A stretch of 64,000 bases of DNA from Clostridium sp. C105KSO13 (GCF_001517425.1 NZ_FBWL01000169.1:1-64000), one strand, 5' to 3'; shown: positions 34,198-43,252, numbered from the stretch's first letter. Translations and numbers: made by a program. The notes: generated from the letters alone by a model not told the origin.

Positions 34198-35472
34198 ATG
34201 AAGAAGGAGCCATTTGTAACAAAAGAACAACTTGATGACATAGTAAAGGAATTTCCTACGCCTTTCCACCTCTATGATGAGAGAGGAATCAGAGAAAATG
34301 CGAAGGCTCTCAATGAAGCTTTTGCATGGAACCCGGGATTTAAGGAATATTTTGCAGTAAAGGCTACTCCTAATCCTTTTCTGATTCAGATTTTGAGAGA
34401 ATATGGCTGCGGCTGTGACTGTTCCTCCTATACGGAGCTTATGCTTTCTGATGCGATTGGAGCAAAAGGCGGTGATATTATGTTTTCCTCCAATGATACA
34501 CCGGCTGAAGAATATGCTCTGGCCGATAAGCTGGGAGCAATTATTAATCTGGATGATATTACACATATAGATTTTCTGGAGAAGACAATCGGGCATATTC
34601 CTGAAACAATCAGCTGTCGTTATAACCCTGGCGGATTGTTTAAAATTAGTAATGACATTATGGACAATCCGGGTGATTCCAAATACGGAATGACCACAAA
34701 ACAGATGATGGCAGCATTTAAAATTCTGAAAGAAAAGGGGGCAAAGGATTTCGGAATTCATGCCTTTCTTGCCAGCAACACTGTGACAAACGAGTATTAT
34801 CCTATGCTGGCGAAGGTATTGTTTGAAGAAGCTGTCCGCCTGCAGAAGGAGGCAGGGGTTCATATTAAATTTATTAACTTGTCAGGGGGAATCGGAATCC
34901 CATACACACCGGATCAGGAGCCAAATGATATCCGGGCTATCGGTGAGGGAGTACGCAAGGTATATGAGCAGGTTATGATACCTGCAGGCATGGGGGATGT
35001 GGCTATTTACACAGAGCTGGGACGCTATATGCTGGGACCTTATGGCTGCCTGGTGACTACAGCAATCCATGAAAAGCACACACATAAAGAATACATCGGC
35101 GTGGATGCAAGTGCAGTAGATTTGCTTCGCCCGGCAATGTATGGGGCTTATCATCATATTACAGTCATGGAGAAGGAAAACTGGCCCTGTGACCACCAGT
35201 ATGATGTCACCGGCTCTCTCTGTGAAAACAATGACAAATTTGCCATTGACAGAATGCTGCCGAAGATTGATAAAGGAGATTATCTGATCATTCACGATAC
35301 AGGGGCTCATGGCTATTCCATGGGATATAATTATAACGGAAAATTGAAATCCGCAGAGGTCCTTCTGAGGGAGGATGGCACAGCACAGCTTATCCGACGG
35401 GCAGAGACCCCGTCAGATTATTTTGCAACATTTGACTGCTTTGAAATAGGGAAAAAGCTGATACGGAAATAG
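34198..35472 (+). CDS. lysA: Diaminopimelate decarboxylase-type PLP enzyme
   Basis: A 424-residue fold-type III PLP decarboxylase. The Schiff-base Lys is in YFAVKATPNPFLIQ (about 60), the Gly-rich phosphate site in NLSGGIGIPY, and the active Cys region in TGSLCENNDKFA; GYSMGYNYNG is close to the usual GAYG-type motif. Diaminopimelate decarboxylase, giving lysine, is the best call; related enzymes act on other amino acids, and no lysine genes are near. AAGGAG precedes ATG. Confidence 0.85.
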   Translation: MKKEPFVTKEQLDDIVKEFPTPFHLYDERGIRENAKALNEAFAWNPGFKEYFAVKATPNPFLIQILREYGCGCDCSSYTELMLSDAIGAKGGDIMFSSNDTPAEEYALADKLGAIINLDDITHIDFLEKTIGHIPETISCRYNPGGLFKISNDIMDNPGDSKYGMTTKQMMAAFKILKEKGAKDFGIHAFLASNTVTNEYYPMLAKVLFEEAVRLQKEAGVHIKFINLSGGIGIPYTPDQEPNDIRAIGEGVRKVYEQVMIPAGMGDVAIYTELGRYMLGPYGCLVTTAIHEKHTHKEYIGVDASAVDLLRPAMYGAYHHITVMEKENWPCDHQYDVTGSLCENNDKFAIDRMLPKIDKGDYLIIHDTGAHGYSMGYNYNGKLKSAEVLLREDGTAQLIRRAETPSDYFATFDCFEIGKKLIRK

Positions 35473-35482
35473 GAAAAAACTA

Positions 35483-35511
35483 TTGCAAAATACTTATGAA
35501 TGTGATAAGAT
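35483..35511 (+). promoter_or_regulatory. tRNA-Leu promoter
   Basis: TTGCAA (35483-35488), 17 bases, TAAGAT (35506-35511), about 50 bases before the tRNA 5' end. Confidence 0.65.
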
Positions 35512-35563
35512 AAACTACGGTTCGGAAAATTCGGAGAGCAAATATGCCTTTCGAATCCGATGA

Positions 35564-35646
35564 GCGGATGTGGCGGAATGGCAGACGCACAAGACTCAAA
35601 ATCTTGCGGGGGCGACCTCGTGTGGGTTCAAGTCCCACCATCCGCA
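35564..35646 (+). tRNA. tRNA-Leu, anticodon CAA
   Basis: Acceptor arms GCGGATG and CATCCGC with A as discriminator; anticodon arm CAAGA-CTCAAAA-TCTTG gives anticodon CAA; a long class II variable arm (about 35607-35622); T arm GTGGG-TTCAAGT-CCCAC. The CCA end is not encoded. Length 83. Reads UUG. Confidence 0.97.
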
Positions 35647-35657
35647 TTAGAAGCTTT

Positions 35658-35697
35658 AAGTGCTATGTACCAATTTCGGCGGTGTATAGCACTTTTT
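35658..35697 (+). terminator. Terminator after tRNA-Leu
   Basis: AAGTGCTAT pairs with ATAGCACTT around a loop of about 19 bases, followed by TTTCG with the stem's own Ts. Twelve bases after the tRNA. Confidence 0.85.
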
Positions 35698-35744
35698 CGT
35701 TACTCGTTACTGTTTCTTTTTGATTTACCAGGGAGGTGAATAAT

Positions 35745-36038
35745 ATGACGTTCAAGCGTGGCGATACATGTTTTATTTTGGAGGACAATTCAGATGCGGT
35801 TCAGGTGAAGGTTGTCAGCAAGCAGGGGAAGAATTATATTGTACAGTTAATCGGTGCCTGCGGTGCCTTAAAATTATCTGAAAACAGACTGTTTGATACG
35901 AAAGAGGGTGCTATGGCAAGCAGGAAAACGTCAAAAGCAATGGTAAGCCCCCAGTTGTCTGAGTCAAACAGGAGAGCGGGTTTGCCGGAAATAGGCATAC
36001 CGGATACTTTTGATGGCGGAAGGTCAAGGAAAATTTAA
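35745..36038 (+). CDS. Uncharacterised 97-residue protein
   Basis: I do not recognise a named family. The first 60 residues look like a small beta-barrel (alternating strands in MTFKRGDTCFILEDN, VQVKVVSKQGKNYIVQL and GALKLSENRLF), reminiscent of SH3-like or KOW folds. The rest is polar, rich in Ser, Arg and Pro, and probably disordered. No signal peptide or membrane segment. The ribosome site GGGAGG before ATG 35745 is very strong, so it is likely made. Flanked by tRNA-Leu and a strong terminator, it forms a single-gene unit. Confidence 0.65.
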   Translation: MTFKRGDTCFILEDNSDAVQVKVVSKQGKNYIVQLIGACGALKLSENRLFDTKEGAMASRKTSKAMVSPQLSESNRRAGLPEIGIPDTFDGGRSRKI

Positions 36039-36053
36039 GTATCGATAAATTCC

Positions 36054-36104
36054 AATCCGCCCCTGACATTACTTTAAATAGGTAATGTCAGGGGCGGATT
36101 TTTT
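36054..36104 (+). terminator. Strong Rho-independent terminator
   Basis: AATCCGCCCCTGACATTAC pairs perfectly over 19 bp with GTAATGTCAGGGGCGGATT around a 9-base loop, then TTTT. Ends the 97-residue protein gene. Confidence 0.93.
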
Positions 36105-36147
36105 GTGTAATGTAAACTTCATGACCTGCTGTGCAGAACATATTTTT

Positions 36148-36204
36148 AGAATATTCTGAAAACGGACTTCAAAGGGGTCAGACCCCCTTTGCAACCCCCT
36201 TTGC
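36148..36204 (+). repeat. Dispersed two-part palindromic repeat, copy H with an extra half unit
   Basis: AGAATATTCT (36148-36157), 13 bases starting GAAAACGG, core AAAGGGGTCAGACCCCCTTT (36171-36190), then GCAACCCCCTTTGC, which repeats the right half of the core. The HAD gene ends inside it; the duplicated half core encodes a repeated AKGV at the C-terminus. Confidence 0.8.
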
Positions 36205-36816
36205 GTACTGCAGCAAATCTGTTAATTTCTTTATTCTGTCTTTCGCCTCGGGTACATCTCCAAACCCGTATTCAGCGAAGATGAACGGTATTCCTGCTTC
36301 CTGACAAGCCAGGTAGTCCCCTTTTGTGTCACCCACATAAACAACATCCTGCAGTCCATTTTCCTTCATCAGCCGTAAGATGGTCTGTCCCTTGGATGTC
36401 AGCGTGTCACCAAAGCAAAGGTGGTCTTTGACGGTGTCCTCAAGGCCATTGACCTTTAAAAATATTTCAATATACCCGCACTGGCAGTTGCTGACAATAA
36501 AAAGGGGAATCTTTTCAGAAAGGGTGAGAAATACTTCCTGGACCCCCTCGTACAAAACTCCGGGCTTTGTTTCCAATAGCCGGTTTTCATATTCAAAGCA
36601 AAGATCCCCCAGTCGCTTCTGTTCTTCTTTTGGCAAAGAGGGAAAGAGGGCGCGGTATATTTCATCCATGGTTTTTCCGAACAAGCCCCGGAGTCTGGGG
36701 CTGCTCACGTCAATATCCAAATCGGAATTCTCAGTGATTGCCTGGGTCCATGACTCCAGAACCGTTTCAGTGGCATCCCATAAAGTTCCGTCTACATCAA
36801 AAATAATTCCATCCAT
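36178..36816 (-). CDS. HAD-superfamily phosphatase
   Basis: A 212-residue HAD subfamily IA hydrolase. Motif I IIFDVDGTLWDATETV at the N-terminus, motif II VSNCQ, a Lys in the TSKGQ segment, and motif IV YVGDTKGDYLACQEAG are complete, so it should be active on a small phosphorylated metabolite, identity unknown. AAGGAG precedes ATG. The C-terminus ends YAKGVAKGV, where the AKGV repeat and the stop codon come from a dispersed palindromic element; the native protein probably ended a few residues earlier. Divergent from polA. Confidence 0.85.
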   Translation of the reverse strand: MDGIIFDVDGTLWDATETVLESWTQAITENSDLDIDVSSPRLRGLFGKTMDEIYRALFPSLPKEEQKRLGDLCFEYENRLLETKPGVLYEGVQEVFLTLSEKIPLFIVSNCQCGYIEIFLKVNGLEDTVKDHLCFGDTLTSKGQTILRLMKENGLQDVVYVGDTKGDYLACQEAGIPFIFAEYGFGDVPEAKDRIKKLTDLLQYAKGVAKGV

Positions 36817-36847
36817 AAGTATTTACTCCTTTTTGTAAAAATCAGTA

Positions 36848-36875
36848 GCTCTTTTCATGATATCATAAAAAGAGC
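36848..36875. promoter_or_regulatory. Near-perfect palindrome between the HAD gene and polA
   Basis: GCTCTTTT-C-ATGAT meets ATCAT-A-AAAAGAGC: a 28-base palindrome with a single mismatch, followed by CTTTT. It lies between divergent genes, where a terminator is not expected, so it may be an operator or an attenuator. A weak polA promoter (TTTTAA-17-TATACT, 36877-36905) begins right after it. Confidence 0.5.
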
Positions 36876-36947
36876 CTTTTAAAAAGAAGGATTTTAGTGT
36901 ATACTTTTATAAAAGCTCTAAAGCAGCAAGGATGTGGAGAATGGAAC

Positions 36948-39563
36948 ATGAGTGAAAAAATAGTATTAATAGATGGTCACAGCATTTTAACCAGAGCGTT
37001 CTATGGAGTACCGGACTTGACAAATTCGGAGGGGCTTCATACGAACGCTATTTATGGGTTCTTAAATATTATGTTCAAGATTCTGGATGAGGAGAAGCCG
37101 GAGTATCTGACAGTCACTTTCGATGTACATGCCCCTACATTCAGACATGAGATGTACGCGGATTACAAAGGGACAAGGAAGCCGATGGCTGAAGAACTAC
37201 GGCAGCAGGTTCCAGTGATCAAGGAAGTTCTGAAAGCTATGAATATCGAGATTATCGAGCAGGCAGGCCTGGAGGCAGATGATCTTCTGGGAACCATATC
37301 CTGCACTTGTGCGGGACGAGGACTGGAGGTAGTCATCATTTCCGGGGACAGGGACATCCTGCAGCTTGCCACGGAACATGTAAAAATCCGTATACCCAAG
37401 ACAAAACAGGGCCGGACAGAGGTGGAAGACTACTATGCTGCCGATGTAAAGGAAAAATATAAAGTTACTCCGAAAGAATTTATTGAGGTGAAAGCGCTCA
37501 TGGGTGATGCTTCTGACAATATTCCGGGGGTGCCCGGGATAGGGGAGAAGACCGCTACAAAAATTATCGAGGAATATGGCTCCATTGAAAATGCTTACGC
37601 TCATGTAAGTGAACTGAAACCACCCAGGGCCAGCAGGAACCTGCAGGAATACTGGGATCAGGCCTGCATGAGCAAGACGCTGGCAACCATTGATACCCAC
37701 GCGGATATTACCTTTGATTTAAACGCAGCAGTCTATGGAGATCCCTACACACAAGAGGCTTATGTTTATTTCCAGCGACTCCAGTTTAAAAACATGCTGG
37801 ATAGGTTTGATGTAGAAGCATCCGGCAATAACCTGGAATCTTATTTTAAAGAAATTACAGATAAAAAAGAGGCAGAGAGGGTGTTTGCTGAGGCGGCCGC
37901 GGCACAATGTGCAGGCGCCGCAGTCACGGAAGACCTGAAAAATGTGCTGCCGCTGTTTGCACATCCTTCCGGGTACGGCAGGGTGACGGTTGTCTATGGA
38001 AAGGATAAAATTTATTCTATATTAAGCAGCGCAGATATGGATATGGAATATCTGCTGGACAAACTTTCGGAAGTTGCCCAATCAGTAAAAGCATTTTCCA
38101 TGTTTGATTTAAAAAAGTATCTCCCGCTGGTGAAGATTACAAAACCGGAAAATTGCTTTGATGTTGCAGTAGCGGCCTATCTTCTGAATCCGCTGACAAG
38201 TCATTATGACTGTGATGATGTGGCAAGAGAACAATTGGATATTACTGTAGACGGAAAAACAGACAGCATGACGAAAGCATGCTATGAAGCCTACACTGCA
38301 TTTGCCTGTGTAGAGCCAATGAAAGAAAAGATGCAGGCAGAGGGAATGTATCATCTGTTCACAGATATTGAGATGCCTCTTGTCTTTACCCTGTTTGATA
38401 TGGAACAGGCCGGAATTCAGGTGGAAGCTGAGGCGCTGCGCTTTTACGGGGAGCAGCTGGGGGGCAAGATTGTGGAGCTGGAAAAAGAGATATTTGAAAT
38501 GGCAGGGGAAACCTTCAACATTAATTCTCCAAAACAGCTTGGGGTTGTGCTTTTTGAACACATGAAGATTCCAAATGGAAAGAAGACAAAGACCGGTTAT
38601 TCCACTGCCGCAGATGTATTGGAAAAACTGGAACCGGATTATCCTATTGTAGAAAAAGTTCTGGAATACAGACAACTGTCCAAACTGAAGTCCACTTATG
38701 CAGACGGTCTGTCGGCTTATATCAGCACAGACGGAAGAATTCACGGGAAGTTTAACCAGACAATTGCCGCTACAGGAAGAATCAGCAGCACAGAACCGAA
38801 TCTGCAGAACATTCCTGTGAGAATGGAACTGGGCCGGTTGATTAGAAAGGTATTTGTGCCAAGCGAAGGGTGTGTTTTTATCGATGCGGATTATTCTCAG
38901 ATTGAGTTGAGGGTGCTGGCTCACTGCTCAGGGGATGAGAAACTGATTCAGGCTTATAAAGAGGCCAAGGACATCCATCGGATGACAGCATCTCAGGTGT
39001 TCCACACACCATTTGAGGAAGTTACCAGTTTGCAGCGACGCAATGCGAAGGCTGTAAATTTTGGGATTGTATATGGTATCAGTTCTTTTGGACTGAGCCA
39101 GGATTTGAGTATTACACGAAAAGAAGCTGCACAATATATTGAAAATTATTTTGAGACTTATCCCGGAATCAAACGTTTCTTGGATGACACTGTAGCCCAT
39201 GCAAAAGAGGTAGGTTATGTTGTGACTTTGTTCGGGCGAAGGCGTCCTGTCCCTGAGTTAAAATCCAGCAATTTCATGCAGCGCAGCTTTGGAGAGCGGG
39301 TGGCTATGAATGCACCCATTCAGGGGTCTGCCGCAGATATTATAAAAATTGCCATGATTGGTGTGAACAGGGAACTGAAGGAAAAAGGCCTCAGGTCAAA
39401 GATGATTCTGCAGGTCCATGATGAGCTGCTTATAGAGGCATATAAAGAGGAAGCAGAAGAGGTTAAAGAGATTCTGAGGCGCCAAATGGAGCATGCTGCA
39501 GATTTGGATGTGCCTTTGATTGTAGATATGCACACAGGAAGTAACTGGTATGAGGCAAAGTAA
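36948..39563 (+). CDS. polA: DNA polymerase I
   Basis: Fills gaps and removes RNA primers during replication and repair. The 871-residue chain has an N-terminal 5' nuclease (IDGHSILTRAFYGVP, then AGLEADDLLGT, ISGDRDILQL, GDASDNIPGVPGIGEKTA), a central region where the DxE 3'-5' exonuclease residues are not evident, and a C-terminal family A polymerase (DYSQIELRVLAH motif A, RRNAKAVNFGIVYG motif B, QVHDELL motif C). I start at ATG 36948; the frame is open back to 36897 but GGAG lies before 36948. Overlaps coaE by 14 bases. Confidence 0.98.
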   Translation: MSEKIVLIDGHSILTRAFYGVPDLTNSEGLHTNAIYGFLNIMFKILDEEKPEYLTVTFDVHAPTFRHEMYADYKGTRKPMAEELRQQVPVIKEVLKAMNIEIIEQAGLEADDLLGTISCTCAGRGLEVVIISGDRDILQLATEHVKIRIPKTKQGRTEVEDYYAADVKEKYKVTPKEFIEVKALMGDASDNIPGVPGIGEKTATKIIEEYGSIENAYAHVSELKPPRASRNLQEYWDQACMSKTLATIDTHADITFDLNAAVYGDPYTQEAYVYFQRLQFKNMLDRFDVEASGNNLESYFKEITDKKEAERVFAEAAAAQCAGAAVTEDLKNVLPLFAHPSGYGRVTVVYGKDKIYSILSSADMDMEYLLDKLSEVAQSVKAFSMFDLKKYLPLVKITKPENCFDVAVAAYLLNPLTSHYDCDDVAREQLDITVDGKTDSMTKACYEAYTAFACVEPMKEKMQAEGMYHLFTDIEMPLVFTLFDMEQAGIQVEAEALRFYGEQLGGKIVELEKEIFEMAGETFNINSPKQLGVVLFEHMKIPNGKKTKTGYSTAADVLEKLEPDYPIVEKVLEYRQLSKLKSTYADGLSAYISTDGRIHGKFNQTIAATGRISSTEPNLQNIPVRMELGRLIRKVFVPSEGCVFIDADYSQIELRVLAHCSGDEKLIQAYKEAKDIHRMTASQVFHTPFEEVTSLQRRNAKAVNFGIVYGISSFGLSQDLSITRKEAAQYIENYFETYPGIKRFLDDTVAHAKEVGYVVTLFGRRRPVPELKSSNFMQRSFGERVAMNAPIQGSAADIIKIAMIGVNRELKEKGLRSKMILQVHDELLIEAYKEEAEEVKEILRRQMEHAADLDVPLIVDMHTGSNWYEAK

Positions 39564-40149
39564 GGGGATGAAAGTGCTGGGAATAACCGGCGGGGTAGGC
39601 TCCGGGAAAAGCGAGGTTCTGCATCATATGGAAAAAGAATATGGCGCAGTTGTCAGTCAGCTGGATGAAGTGGCAAAGAATCTCCAAAGAAAAGGGACGG
39701 CTTGCTATGGGAAAATTATAGAACAGTTTGGAAACAAAATTACAAAAGAAGATGGAGAGCTGGATAGAAGGAAACTGGCAGAAATCGTTTTTCAGGATGA
39801 GACAAAAAGAAAGATTCTTAATGAAATCGTTCACCCGGAAGTAAAGAAATGGGTAAAACAGGATATTATAGAGAAGAAAAAGATGGGAGTGCCGCTGTAT
39901 ATTATTGAGGCGGCTCTTCTGCCGGAAGCCGGGTATGAGGATATCTGTGATGAGCTGTGGTATATTTATACAGAAGAAAGTGTGAGAAGGGAAAGGCTGA
40001 AAAGGTCAAGAGGATACTCGGATGAGACAATCAGCCGGATGATACTCTCCCAGTCCCCGGAATCTGTGTTTCGTGGAGCGTGTCAGACTATTATAGACAA
40101 CAGCGGGACATTTGAGAAGACAAAAGAGCAAATAGGAGAACAGTTATGA
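39550..40149 (+). CDS. coaE: Dephospho-CoA kinase
   Basis: Last step of coenzyme A synthesis, phosphorylating the 3' hydroxyl of dephospho-CoA. The 199-residue P-loop kinase shows LGITGGVGSGKSEVL with Walker A, the LDEVAKNL segment, EIVHPEV and EAALLPEAG. ATG 39550 has AGGAAG 8 bases upstream inside polA; a second ATG at 39568 gives the N-terminus MKVLGITGG seen in many homologues and cannot be excluded. Overlaps polA and the next gene (ATGA), one translation-coupled unit. Confidence 0.95.
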   Translation: MRQSKGMKVLGITGGVGSGKSEVLHHMEKEYGAVVSQLDEVAKNLQRKGTACYGKIIEQFGNKITKEDGELDRRKLAEIVFQDETKRKILNEIVHPEVKKWVKQDIIEKKKMGVPLYIIEAALLPEAGYEDICDELWYIYTEESVRRERLKRSRGYSDETISRMILSQSPESVFRGACQTIIDNSGTFEKTKEQIGEQL

Positions 40150-40943
40150 GGTTATGCAGCATTGCAAGCGGCAGCAGCGGGAACTGTATTTATGTAGGAA
40201 ATGATAACACGCATCTACTTGTGGATACAGGAATCAGCAAAAAGCGGATTGAAGCCGGTCTGAAGGAACTAGAAATAAAGGGAGAAGAACTGGATGGCAT
40301 TTTGATTACCCATGAGCATTCGGATCATATACAGGGATTAGGCGTCTTCAGCAGAAAGTATGAGGTGCCGATTTATGCAACACCGGGAACAATTGAGGGG
40401 ATTAAGCATTATGCCCCACTGGGAAAATTGCCGGAAGGTCTTTTGAACCCTATACATATAGATGAAAGATTTACAATTGGAGACATTGCAGTAGATCCAT
40501 TTCGGATTTCCCACGATGCAAATGAGCCTGCCGGGTACAGAATGAACTATGGAGATAAATCTGTTGCAGTTGCTACGGATTTAGGGATTTACGACGAATA
40601 CACAATTTCAAATTTGAAAAATCTGGATGCAGTTCTTCTGGAGGCCAACCACGATATCCATATGTTGGAGGTGGGAACTTATCCTTATTATCTGAAACGG
40701 CGTGTAATGGGGGATAAGGGACATTTATCCAACGAATTGTCGGGAAGGCTTCTTTGTGATATACTACATAGTAATTTGAAACGCATCCTTCTGGGGCATC
40801 TCAGCAAGGAAAATAATTACGCGGCACTTGCCTATGAGACGGTGAAGCTGGAGGTTACTTTAAGTGACAATGACTATAAGGGAGAAGACCTGGATATGAC
40901 CGTAGCCAAAAGAGATATGATTTCGGAAATTATTACGGTATAG
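40146..40943 (+). CDS. Metallo-beta-lactamase-fold hydrolase, YycJ/WalJ-like
   Basis: A 265-residue MBL-fold protein with THEHSDHIQGL (the HxHxDH metal motif, about 57-67), ISHDANEPAG with a further His, and EANHDIHML. It resembles WalJ/YycJ, a double-stranded DNA exonuclease-like protein linked in Bacillus to the WalRK operon; here it sits instead behind polA and coaE, which fits a DNA-related role. Coupled to coaE by ATGA. Exact substrate is inferred. Confidence 0.85.
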   Translation: MRLCSIASGSSGNCIYVGNDNTHLLVDTGISKKRIEAGLKELEIKGEELDGILITHEHSDHIQGLGVFSRKYEVPIYATPGTIEGIKHYAPLGKLPEGLLNPIHIDERFTIGDIAVDPFRISHDANEPAGYRMNYGDKSVAVATDLGIYDEYTISNLKNLDAVLLEANHDIHMLEVGTYPYYLKRRVMGDKGHLSNELSGRLLCDILHSNLKRILLGHLSKENNYAALAYETVKLEVTLSDNDYKGEDLDMTVAKRDMISEIITV

Positions 40944-40997
40944 ACAGAATCCCGGCGCCAATTCACAGCTCTAAGAACTAAAACAGGGGAATAACGT

Positions 40998-41855
40998 ATG
41001 AAGAAAATTGCAATTGTAACAGACAGTAATAGCGGAATAACACAAAAACATGGGAAAGAGATGGGGACTTATGTAGTTCCCATGCCATTTTTTATTGACG
41101 GGGAACTTTTCCTGGAAGACATTACACTAACACAGGAAGAATTTTATAAAAGACTGGCCGAAGATTCTGATATTTCAACGTCCCAGCCATCACCCGGAGA
41201 CATTCTTGAACTTTGGGACCGCCTGCTTGAGGAATACGACGAAGTTGTGCACATCCCTATGTCCAGCGGGTTAAGCAGCAGCTGTGAGACAGCAGTGACA
41301 TTATCCGGGGATTATGAAGGCAGAGTACAGGTGGTGAATAATCAGAGGATTTCGGTTACTCAGGAGCAGTCTGTTCTGGATGCAATTAAACTGTCAAAAG
41401 AAGGAAAGACTGCAGCCGAAATCAGGCAAATTCTTGAGAAAGAAAAGATGGAAGCAAGTATCTATATAACAGTAGATACACTGAAGTATTTGAAAAAGGG
41501 CGGAAGAATCACGCCGGCGGCAGCAGCTCTGGGAACGGTACTGAATCTGAAACCTGTACTGCAGATTCAAGGGGAGAAACTGGATGCATTTTCAAAAGTA
41601 CGCGGGTGGAAAGCTGCAAAGAGAACAATGCTGAAGGCGATAGAGACAGATCTCAAAGAGCGTTTTGCCGGAAAAGAAGACCAGATGGTTCTTGGGATGG
41701 CATACACCTGCAGCCGTGAAGAAGCAAAAGAGTGGAGACAGGAGATTCATGAAAGATTTCCTCGGTATGAGATAATAGAAGGTCCACTGTCCCTGAGCGT
41801 GGCCTGCCATATCGGACCGGGTTCCATGGCGGTTACGTGTATGAAAAGATTATAG
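40998..41855 (+). CDS. DegV-family fatty acid-binding protein
   Basis: A 285-residue two-domain protein. IAIVTDSNSGIT at the N-terminus, STSQPSPGDILELW, HIPMSSGLSSSCETA and YLKKGGRI mark the DegV family, whose members bind a fatty acid and, in FakB proteins, present it to the FakA kinase. No fakA lies nearby, so a kinase partner would be elsewhere. AGGGGA before ATG. Convergent with tmcAL across a bidirectional terminator. Confidence 0.9.
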   Translation: MKKIAIVTDSNSGITQKHGKEMGTYVVPMPFFIDGELFLEDITLTQEEFYKRLAEDSDISTSQPSPGDILELWDRLLEEYDEVVHIPMSSGLSSSCETAVTLSGDYEGRVQVVNNQRISVTQEQSVLDAIKLSKEGKTAAEIRQILEKEKMEASIYITVDTLKYLKKGGRITPAAAALGTVLNLKPVLQIQGEKLDAFSKVRGWKAAKRTMLKAIETDLKERFAGKEDQMVLGMAYTCSREEAKEWRQEIHERFPRYEIIEGPLSLSVACHIGPGSMAVTCMKRL

Positions 41856-41856
41856 G

Positions 41857-41904
41857 AGATGCTTCTTAGAAACGGGGCCGCTGTTTCTAAGAAGCATCTT
41901 TTTT
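41857..41904. terminator. Bidirectional terminator between degV-type gene and tmcAL
   Basis: AGATGCTTCTTAGAAAC pairs perfectly over 17 bp with GTTTCTAAGAAGCATCT around a 9-base loop, followed by TTTTT. It starts 2 bases after the DegV stop codon. Confidence 0.93.
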
Positions 41905-41908
41905 AACG

Positions 41909-43192
41909 TTACACTTTTATGATGGTCTGTTTGTATTCGTTTTCAAATACGGTCTTAAATTTATCTGTGATTACAGATTTATACAGATTAGAGGCAAGTA
42001 TGTCATGGTAGAGCATTCTTTGTCCAATCTCCGGAATTGCGTCTGTATCATAGAGACTGGTTAGCAGCGGAAGCCGCCCATTTTTTGCGACATTGCTTAG
42101 TATTTTTTCACGATCTCTGCGGAAACCCAGGAGACGGGCATAGTAGTGCCAGCCGCCTTTGGTGTATTGTTTCACGGTGTTCTTTTTAATCCCCAGCATG
42201 ATGTGCAGAAGTGCACGGTTAATACGCGTATAAGTAGTTTCTTTGGTTTTAAGCAATTCGCAAAATTGCTTGTAATTGAAAAAGTTGTTAAGCTGGTTAC
42301 TGATTCGGTTTGCCAGATCTACAGAGACATCCATGTAATTGGTCAAATCTCTGGCAGATTTGTTCAGCAGCTTATATTTCATAAGGAGAGAAAAATCGTT
42401 TAGATAAACCGGATATTTGACCCGGTGGTAATCTTTTAAAAGTTCCAGGCAGGAGGCTGGAACCTGATCCTCCAGCTGGCTTAAAATATCGGAAAAATGT
42501 GTATTCTCAAATGTGCTGCCGGAGTGCGTACTGATTGCAGAACTGGAATAAGCAAGCAGGGAACGGATGGCGGTTGCGGAACTGTAATTGGACGCCAGCT
42601 CTGTATTGTGGTAGTCAGAACCCCGGCGCTTGATGGTATAAGGCTCAATGTTACTGTCCAGCCTTTTGAGTGCTTTTAGATATTCGATGCTCAAAATGTT
42701 ATTTGGATCATCCAACAGGGCAGCACGGTTAGGGTTTCCTGTATAAGTGCTTAGTGCATCCTGTCTGGCTGAGGGGAAAGACATGCCCTTTTTGAGATTT
42801 TCCTGCAGGAGGTTTCTGTATTCATTTGGCTCTTTGTACAGGATGTCGGCTACATCCTGAAGCCCCTCAAGGTCCCCTGACTCACTCCCGAAGCAAATAG
42901 AATCTACTATCCCCAGGCTTTCCAGGAAAGAAATGGCACCCATGGCAAAAAATTCAGCACTTCCGGTGGAATAACAGACAGGAAGCTCAAATACAGCCCC
43001 GGCTCCGCACTTCAAAGCCATCTCGGCACGTATGTATTTGGGCATGATGGCGGGCGTACCTCTTTGTACGTAATCACCGCTCATAATCACGATGGCCGTG
43101 TCAGCACCTGTGACTTCCTTTGCTTTTTCGATATGATACTGATGGCCGTTATGAAATGGATTATATTCGGCGATTAAACCAACAATTTTCAT
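41909..43192 (-). CDS. tmcAL: tRNA(Met) cytidine acetate ligase TmcAL
   Basis: Formerly the YlbM/UPF0348 family; forms N4-acetylcytidine at the wobble position of elongator tRNA-Met using acetate and ATP. The 427-residue protein opens with VGLIAEYNPFHNGHQYHI, a nucleotidyltransferase HxGH-type motif, and VIMSGDYVQRGTPAI. I start at ATG 43192 with AAGGAG upstream; an in-frame ATG at 43225 lies within the promoter region. Acetate use fits an organism making acetate with Pta-AckA. Divergent from mgtE, with overlapping promoters. Confidence 0.92.
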   Translation of the reverse strand: MKIVGLIAEYNPFHNGHQYHIEKAKEVTGADTAIVIMSGDYVQRGTPAIMPKYIRAEMALKCGAGAVFELPVCYSTGSAEFFAMGAISFLESLGIVDSICFGSESGDLEGLQDVADILYKEPNEYRNLLQENLKKGMSFPSARQDALSTYTGNPNRAALLDDPNNILSIEYLKALKRLDSNIEPYTIKRRGSDYHNTELASNYSSATAIRSLLAYSSSAISTHSGSTFENTHFSDILSQLEDQVPASCLELLKDYHRVKYPVYLNDFSLLMKYKLLNKSARDLTNYMDVSVDLANRISNQLNNFFNYKQFCELLKTKETTYTRINRALLHIMLGIKKNTVKQYTKGGWHYYARLLGFRRDREKILSNVAKNGRLPLLTSLYDTDAIPEIGQRMLYHDILASNLYKSVITDKFKTVFENEYKQTIIKV

Positions 43193-43202
43193 ATGAATCT
43201 CC

Positions 43203-43231
43203 TTGTATATCAATTTGTTAACCATTATACT
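43203..43231 (+). promoter_or_regulatory. mgtE promoter
   Basis: TTGTAT (43203-43208), 17 bases, TATACT (43226-43231), about 40 bases before the mgtE ATG. Its -10 shares bases 43226-43229 with the -10 of the opposite-strand tmcAL promoter. Confidence 0.7.
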
Positions 43232-43252
43232 ATAAAAGAATAAGAACTACAA
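43224..43252 (-). promoter_or_regulatory. tmcAL promoter
   Basis: On the minus strand TTGTAG (43252-43247), 17 bases, TATAAT (43229-43224), about 31 bases before the tmcAL ATG. Overlaps the mgtE promoter head-on. Confidence 0.7.
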
